Source: Akkermansia sp. (GTDB taxonomy: Bacteria > Verrucomicrobiota > Verrucomicrobiia > Verrucomicrobiales > Akkermansiaceae). From it: a DNA stretch of 55,997 nucleotides. The notes under the pieces are model-generated. The model worked only from the letters and a program-made list of their open reading frames with translations, had not been told where the DNA came from and searched no databases. The position numbers and the translations under genes were made by a program. Shown piece after piece: positions 51,556 to 55,997 of this stretch. Numbering within the stretch: the stretch's first letter is position 1; each line of letters opens with the position of its first letter. The stretch is taken from positions 1-55,997 of the forward strand of contig JAKSOU010000007.1 in the NCBI GenBank assembly GCA_024405435.1, written 5' to 3'.

Positions 51556-52008
51556 ATGACAAATTGGCAAAAAATTTTTCCGGAAGGGGAGGTAGAGGTG
51601 CATTCCGAGGCGGAGATGGTGGCGCTGGGGCGCGCCTTTTCCGCCGCGCTGGAGGAGGGTGATGTCGTCGGCTTCGTGGGCGACCTGGGCGCGGGCAAGA
51701 CGCATTTCATCCGCGGCGTGCTGGAGGGCCTGGGCGCGGCGGATCCCGCCGCCAGCCCCACGTTCTCCCTGGTGCATGAGCATTTGGACGGCCGCCTGCC
51801 CGCGGCGCATTTCGATTTCTACCGCCTGAAAAGCGAAGACGAGGCGCTGGGCATGGGGTGGGACGAGTACCTGAACAGCGGCAAGGTTCTGCTGGTGGAG
51901 TGGGCGGACCGCTTCGGCGGCGCGCTCATGCCGGCCGGCACGCACTGGCTGGTGCTGCGCCACAGCGGTGAACACACCCGCACGGTTGCCTTCCGCCCCG
52001 CAGAGTGA
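51556..52008 (+). CDS. tsaE: tRNA threonylcarbamoyladenosine biosynthesis ATPase TsaE
   Basis: 150 aa. The P-loop is VGDLGAGKTHFIRG and the Walker B-like region is HFDFYRL; SPTFSLVHEH and LLVEWADRFG match the family. TsaE works with TsaB and TsaD to make t6A37 on ANN-decoding tRNAs; those partners are not in the window. It is divergent from rplU, and no clear promoter was seen. Confidence 0.95.
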   Translation: MTNWQKIFPEGEVEVHSEAEMVALGRAFSAALEEGDVVGFVGDLGAGKTHFIRGVLEGLGAADPAASPTFSLVHEHLDGRLPAAHFDFYRLKSEDEALGMGWDEYLNSGKVLLVEWADRFGGALMPAGTHWLVLRHSGEHTRTVAFRPAE

Positions 52009-52105
52009 AAGCGGTGCCTCGCCCGTGATTGCCAGGGAATGGCGTGTATTGATTGGTGGTAACGGGTGTGGTTGATTCGGGCGTGTCCCACGGCGCGGAT
52101 TTTTC

Positions 52106-52134
52106 TTGAACAACGGCAGGGTATGCCGTACCAT
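52106..52134 (+). promoter_or_regulatory. Promoter of the beta-CASP nuclease gene
   Basis: TTGAAC, 17-bp spacer, TACCAT; only 8 nt separate the -10 box from the ATG. Confidence 0.65.
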
Positions 52135-52142
52135 ATAGGGTA

Positions 52143-53552
52143 ATGAAAATACATTTTTGCGGAGCGGCGGAGACAACGACGGGTTCCCAGCACCTGCTGG
52201 AGATCAACGGCAAGCGCATCCTGCTGGATTGCGGGATGTTTCAGGGGCACCGCGAGGACGAGTTGCGCATCAATCGCGACTTCCCGTACTTCGACCCGGC
52301 TACGGTGGACGCGGTGGTGCTGTCGCACGCGCACATCGACCACTCGGGCAACCTGCCGAACCTGGTGAAGAAGGGCTACCGCGGGTTCGTGTACTGCACG
52401 GACGCCACGCGCGACCTGTGCCAAATCATGCTGGCGGACGCGGCGCGCATCCAGGAGAGCGACTGCAAGTTCCTCAACAAGATGGACAAGCGCAAGGGCG
52501 GCAGGGGAGAGGTGGCCCAGGTCATCTACACGGAGCAGGACGCGGAGGCGTGTCTGCGCCGCTTCATCAGCCTGAACTACGACACCCCCTTCCCCATCGC
52601 AGAGGGCATCACCATGACGCTGATCGATGCCGGGCACATCCTGGGTGCGTCGCAGATACTGCTGGAGTTCGACGACCGCGACGACGGGCGGCACAAGCGG
52701 CTTCTGTTCAGCGGTGACGTGGGGCGCGGCAACAACGAGCTGCTGCGGGACCCCGTGCCGGTGGAGGACGTGGACATCATGCTGATGGAATGCACGTACG
52801 GCGGGCGTCACCACGAGGCGCCGACGCGCAGCGACGAGCTGTTCTGCAAGACCATCCGGGATGCGATGGGGCGCGGCGGCAACGTGTACATCCCGTCCTT
52901 TGCGGTGGAGCGCACGCAGCAGCTGCTCTACCTGCTGAACCGCGCGTACAAGAGCGGCGCCATCCGCGACTACTACCCCGTGTTCGTGGACAGCCCGATG
53001 GCGGTGAGTGCCACGGAGATTTTCCGCCTGCACCCGGAGTGCTTCAACAAGGAGGTGTACAACTTCCTCTTCGAGGAGCGCGACCCCTTCGGGTTCGAGC
53101 AGCTCCACATGGTCCGAACCGTCTCCGAATCCCAGAAGATCAACAACCTCCGCGAGAAGGCCATCATCATCTCCGCCTCCGGTATGTGCGAGGCCGGACG
53201 CATCCTCCACCACCTCAAGAACGGCATCGCAACACCCAGCAACACCGTCCTCTTCGTCGGATACTGCGCCGCCAACACCCTGGGCCGCCGCATCATGGAC
53301 GGCGCCCGCGAGGTCTCCATCCTGGGCGACCGCTTCCCGGTGCGTGCGCGGGTGCAGACGCTGGACTCGTTCTCCGGCCACGCGGACCACGACGAGCTGC
53401 TGCGCTACTTCAAGGCCACGGGCGGCGGCAAGGAGAAGGTGTACCTGGTGCATGGCGAGAAGGAATGCACCGCCGCCATGAAGCAGGCGCTGCAAGAGTT
53501 CCACGGCGGCGAGGTCCACGTGGCGCACCTGAACACCACGGTGACATGCTGA
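52143..53552 (+). CDS. Metallo-beta-lactamase / beta-CASP ribonuclease
   Basis: 469 aa. The metal-binding motif VLSHAHIDHSGNLP is followed by DAGHILGASQ and LLFSGDVGRGN. The beta-CASP cap contains YIPSFAVERTQQLLYLL, ASGMCEAGRILHHL, and motif C is SFSGHADHDEL. Relatives are archaeal CPSF-like and bacterial YSH1-type RNA endonucleases or 5' exonucleases. RNA processing is likely; the target is unknown. Confidence 0.92.
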   Translation: MKIHFCGAAETTTGSQHLLEINGKRILLDCGMFQGHREDELRINRDFPYFDPATVDAVVLSHAHIDHSGNLPNLVKKGYRGFVYCTDATRDLCQIMLADAARIQESDCKFLNKMDKRKGGRGEVAQVIYTEQDAEACLRRFISLNYDTPFPIAEGITMTLIDAGHILGASQILLEFDDRDDGRHKRLLFSGDVGRGNNELLRDPVPVEDVDIMLMECTYGGRHHEAPTRSDELFCKTIRDAMGRGGNVYIPSFAVERTQQLLYLLNRAYKSGAIRDYYPVFVDSPMAVSATEIFRLHPECFNKEVYNFLFEERDPFGFEQLHMVRTVSESQKINNLREKAIIISASGMCEAGRILHHLKNGIATPSNTVLFVGYCAANTLGRRIMDGAREVSILGDRFPVRARVQTLDSFSGHADHDELLRYFKATGGGKEKVYLVHGEKECTAAMKQALQEFHGGEVHVAHLNTTVTC

Positions 53553-53563
53553 GCATTGCCATC

Positions 53564-53735
53564 CTATAAAAACGCTCAGAGAGGAGCAGGCGTTGGCGTT
53601 TCCCTCATGCGCTCGCTACTGCTCATCATTGCCTGCCAACCATGCGGGTTGACGCTCCTCTACTGGAGCGTTGCGGGACGGCAGTGTTAACTCTCTGCAC
53701 ACCACACCATTCGCGGTTTCTTGTCATTTTTTCAT
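53564..53735 (+). ncRNA. Candidate structured non-coding RNA
   Basis: Between two protein genes is a region with three nested, ordered stems: AACGCTC/GAGCGTT (53571-53577 with 53666-53672), AGAGGAGC/GCTCCTCT (53580-53587 with 53654-53661) and GTTGGC/GCCAAC (53592-53597 with 53635-53640). A possible -10 TATAAA (53564-53569) with GTGACA 18 bp upstream precedes the first stem, and a T-rich stretch (53720-53740) follows. Boundaries and transcription are inferred. It could also be the 3' UTR of the nuclease gene or a leader of the ankyrin gene. Confidence 0.4.
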
Positions 53736-53740
53736 TTTCT

Positions 53741-53769
53741 TTGTGAATTTGGCTCCCACCGTGTATTAT
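53741..53769 (+). promoter_or_regulatory. Promoter of the ankyrin lipoprotein
   Basis: TTGTGA, 17-bp spacer, TATTAT; the short leader holds AGAGGAAG before the ATG. Confidence 0.65.
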
Positions 53770-53786
53770 AGGGTAAAGAGGAAGCC

Positions 53787-55607
53787 ATGAAAGCAACCAC
53801 CATCATGATCGCCCTGGCGCTGGGGGCCGCACTGTGCAGCTGCGACACCCAGTACAGCCACGCCACCCCGCAAGCCGCGCAGGAGCTTGCACAGCTCATG
53901 CAGGAAATCCAGGAAGCCCCGTTCGACAGTCGCGCGGAGGCCATCTTCCCGGACTGGGAGGCCGTGGTGGAATTCCAGCAGCTCTACGAGCGGTTCCAGG
54001 ATGCGGACGACACGCGGCTCACCACGCCCGGCGGCGTGAGCATCCTGCACGCCGCGTGCTTCTTCAAGAAGCCGGAGCTGGCGCGCTGCCTGCTGGCGGA
54101 CGGGGCGGATCCCAACGCCGCCACGGAAGCGGGGCTCACCCCGCTCTCCCTGGCCGTGGGAAGGGGCGGGGAGGACAAGCTCGACGAGGGGTCCGCGCTG
54201 CAGCTGGTGGAGGCGCTGCACCGCGCCGGGGCGCGCCCCGACCCTGAGGCCATGGTGCAGGCCGCCTACGCCGCGAGCGACAACATGCCGCGCGTACGCG
54301 TGTTCGCCGCGCTGCTGGATATGGGATGCCAACCGACCGAGGACAGCGTCTTCTACACCATCCTGAACGGCTGGCACGCCCTGCTGCTGCGGCAGGGGGA
54401 GTTCGTGAAAACCCTGCCGCAGGAAACGGTGGATGAATACATCACCGTTGCCACGGCGTGCCACGATGGCGATTGCACGCCCATCATCCAAACGCTGGTG
54501 GAATGGAAGCCCAACGTGGGCGCTGCGGCGCTGGACACCGCGCTGCGCAACACCGCAAACGCCGCCGGCCTTTCCCCGGATGCGGAGACGCTCGCCAACG
54601 CGCTGCGCACCAGCGAAACCCTGCTCCGCCTGGGGGCCAACCCCAATGCGGAGGGAGAGGACGAGCCCAGCGCGGCGGATATCATCTGCTCCGTGCCCGC
54701 CTGGGCGGACGCCCTGCGCCGCGCCGGGTACGACATCAAGCCCTCCCCGCCCGTCTTCACGGAGGGAGAGGAGCTGCACCACCAGGTGGTGCGCGCGGAC
54801 ATGCAGCGGCGCGCCCTCCCCGCCGGCAACGCGGATTTGTTCAACCGCGTGGTCGCCCTGCTCACGGAAACGCACGAGGACATGGACTGCTGCTGCGAGC
54901 ACGACATCGTCAGCAGCGCGCTGTGCGTGCTGCTGCGCACGGAACCGCAGAAAACCTCCGCATACATTGCCGCCCTGCCCCTCTGGCGGGACCTGGAATC
55001 GTGGGAGAAATCTGGCGGCGCCAACCTGCTGCCCGCCATGACGAGCGCCATACAAGACAACCGCCTGCCTCTCGCCCTGCCGCCGCAGCACGTTTGCCGC
55101 ATTGCGGGGGAAATGGAATCCCGCGGCATGCGGGAGGAGGCGTGCAGCCTGGTGGCCCTGCTGTGCGCCACACCCACGCAGGAGGCGGCGGACACCCTGC
55201 AACGCCTGGCGGACGATGCCGCGCGCCCCGCCCTGCAGGCGGGAGCCGCGTGCGCGCTCCTGCGCCGCGCCGGGCTGCCGCAGCCGGAGGAGTACGCCGT
55301 GGAGACCTGGCTGGAGAACCACCCCGCCGCCGCAGCGCGCCCCGCCGTGCAAACCGCGCTCCTGCTCACCTCCACGGTCAGCCTCTGGGCCGGGGAGATG
55401 AGCCCGCAGGAGCAGCAGGACCTGCTCCAAGCCATGCGCGACATCGGCGCCGCAGAGGCTGCGGAGAGGTACGAGGCCATCATCAAGGCGCTGGACAACC
55501 CGGAAGCCCTTGACGAATTGGAAAGCGGCGACCCCTCATGGAAATTCCGCCTGAAGGCGCGCATCGGCGAATTCATCCTCCGGCACGCCGCGGAATTCGC
55601 AATTTGA
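53787..55607 (+). CDS. Ankyrin-repeat lipoprotein
   Basis: 606 aa. Signal peptide [19 protein letters not shown] with the lipid-bearing Cys at residue 19 (lipobox LCSC). Ankyrin repeats are clear in residues about 80-150 ([40 protein letters not shown]); later repeats are degenerate ([20 protein letters not shown]). The C-terminal 250 residues are helical and alanine-rich, perhaps HEAT-like. It probably binds a protein at the outer membrane. No enzyme motif seen. Confidence 0.85.
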   Translation: MKATTIMIALALGAALCSCDTQYSHATPQAAQELAQLMQEIQEAPFDSRAEAIFPDWEAVVEFQQLYERFQDADDTRLTTPGGVSILHAACFFKKPELARCLLADGADPNAATEAGLTPLSLAVGRGGEDKLDEGSALQLVEALHRAGARPDPEAMVQAAYAASDNMPRVRVFAALLDMGCQPTEDSVFYTILNGWHALLLRQGEFVKTLPQETVDEYITVATACHDGDCTPIIQTLVEWKPNVGAAALDTALRNTANAAGLSPDAETLANALRTSETLLRLGANPNAEGEDEPSAADIICSVPAWADALRRAGYDIKPSPPVFTEGEELHHQVVRADMQRRALPAGNADLFNRVVALLTETHEDMDCCCEHDIVSSALCVLLRTEPQKTSAYIAALPLWRDLESWEKSGGANLLPAMTSAIQDNRLPLALPPQHVCRIAGEMESRGMREEACSLVALLCATPTQEAADTLQRLADDAARPALQAGAACALLRRAGLPQPEEYAVETWLENHPAAAARPAVQTALLLTSTVSLWAGEMSPQEQQDLLQAMRDIGAAEAAERYEAIIKALDNPEALDELESGDPSWKFRLKARIGEFILRHAAEFAI

Positions 55608-55649
55608 ACATCCGCCCCCACCGCGCGCAATTGCGTACAGGGAAAAAAC

Positions 55650-55678
55650 TTGACAAAAACGGAGTGCTCCTATACCTT
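55650..55678 (+). promoter_or_regulatory. Promoter of ppdK
   Basis: Consensus TTGACA, 17-bp spacer, TACCTT; the leader of about 40 nt carries AAAGGA. Confidence 0.7.
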
Positions 55679-55723
55679 GCGCGCACGCGAAATCAGATTA
55701 ACCGAACAGAAAGGAAAAATATC

Positions 55724-55997
55724 ATGGACAAGATTGTATACCACTTTGGCGGCGGAAGCGCCGACGGCAACGGGGACATGAAGCCGCTGCTGGGCGGCAA
55801 GGGCGCGAACCTGGCGGAAATGGCCCGCATCGGCCTGCCGGTGCCTCCGGGATTCACCATCACCACGGAGGTCTGCACCTACTACTACGACCACGACAAG
55901 AGCTACCCCGCAGAGCTGGAGGGCCTGGTGCGCGAGGGAATAGCCCGCATGGAGAAGCTGGTGGGCCACAAGTTCGGCGCCACGGACGAGATGCCGC
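55724..55997 (+). CDS. ppdK: Pyruvate phosphate dikinase, N-terminal part (cut by window edge)
   Basis: The first 91 codons are present. The sequence [20 protein letters not shown] leads to [20 protein letters not shown] and [10 protein letters not shown], the start of the nucleotide-binding domain of PPDK, which interconverts pyruvate, ATP and Pi with PEP, AMP and PPi. The AAAGGA Shine-Dalgarno is about 8 nt upstream. The remaining domains lie outside the window. Confidence 0.93.
   Translation, partial: MDKIVYHFGGGSADGNGDMKPLLGGKGANLAEMARIGLPVPPGFTITTEVCTYYYDHDKSYPAELEGLVREGIARMEKLVGHKFGATDEMP

Noticed and set aside
1-55997. tRNA, rRNA, tmRNA, CRISPR arrays, transposases and prophage genes
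   Set aside because: None could be recognised by eye on either strand; a covariance-model scan would be needed to exclude small RNA genes.

Overview
The window is a chromosomal segment of a GC-rich, Gram-negative bacterium, most likely a member of the Verrucomicrobiota/PVC group. Three things suggest this: fusA runs directly into rpsJ with no tuf between them; FtsZ is divergent and carries a very long acidic tail; and there are many lipoproteins plus an alpha-2-macroglobulin/PBP1C pair. Promoters are ordinary sigma70 type (TTGnnn, 16-18 bp, TAnnnT), which argues against Bacteroidota. Placement is inference; a tree of fusA or rplB would settle it. No rRNA, tRNA, transposase or CRISPR array was seen.

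Layout. Positions 1-7236 hold the leftward str-S10 ribosomal operon (rpsL, rpsG, fusA, rpsJ, rplC, rplD, rplW, rplB, rpsS, start of rplV), with an exported coiled-coil gene inserted between rpsS and rplV. Positions 7237-15768 hold a hairpin-rich intergenic region and the alpha-2-macroglobulin/penicillin-binding protein 1C pair. Positions 16017-21770 hold a DUF3472 protein, a NUDIX protein, ribosome hibernation factor, a YidB-like protein, transketolase and a low-GC orphan. Positions 21813-26342 are a lipoprotein-ftsA-ftsZ-M42 peptidase operon. Positions 26447-30005 are mnmA, smpB, rpoZ and guaB. Positions 30085-30856 are a higBA-type toxin-antitoxin pair. Positions 30977-36401 are the most unusual block: a STAS anti-anti-sigma factor, a RelA/SpoT-type alarmone synthetase, a fused HD-hydrolase/STAS/kinase protein, two tyrosine phosphatases and an RsbW-type anti-sigma kinase. 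Positions 36496-43558 hold queE, a low-molecular-weight tyrosine phosphatase, tyrS, a thioredoxin lipoprotein, trpS, a flavin reductase, an FHA membrane protein and a HAD phosphatase. Positions 43574-55997 hold a coiled-coil TPR protein, a permease/proline-racemase pair, a lipoprotein/hexapeptide pair, a DUF4143 ATPase, rplU-rpmA, tsaE, a beta-CASP nuclease, an ankyrin lipoprotein and the start of ppdK.

Themes. (1) In the 30977-36401 block, (p)ppGpp synthesis and hydrolysis appear to be split between two overlapping genes and wired into a partner-switching cascade; I regard this as the best candidate for an undescribed system. (2) At least a dozen genes have a promoter -10 box only 6-11 nt before the start codon, which suggests widespread leaderless mRNAs beside Shine-Dalgarno genes. 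(3) A roughly 40-bp AT-rich repeat occurs five times, each time just after a stop codon and in the same polarity. (4) Several intergenic regions hold ordered stems that look like structured RNA or operators.
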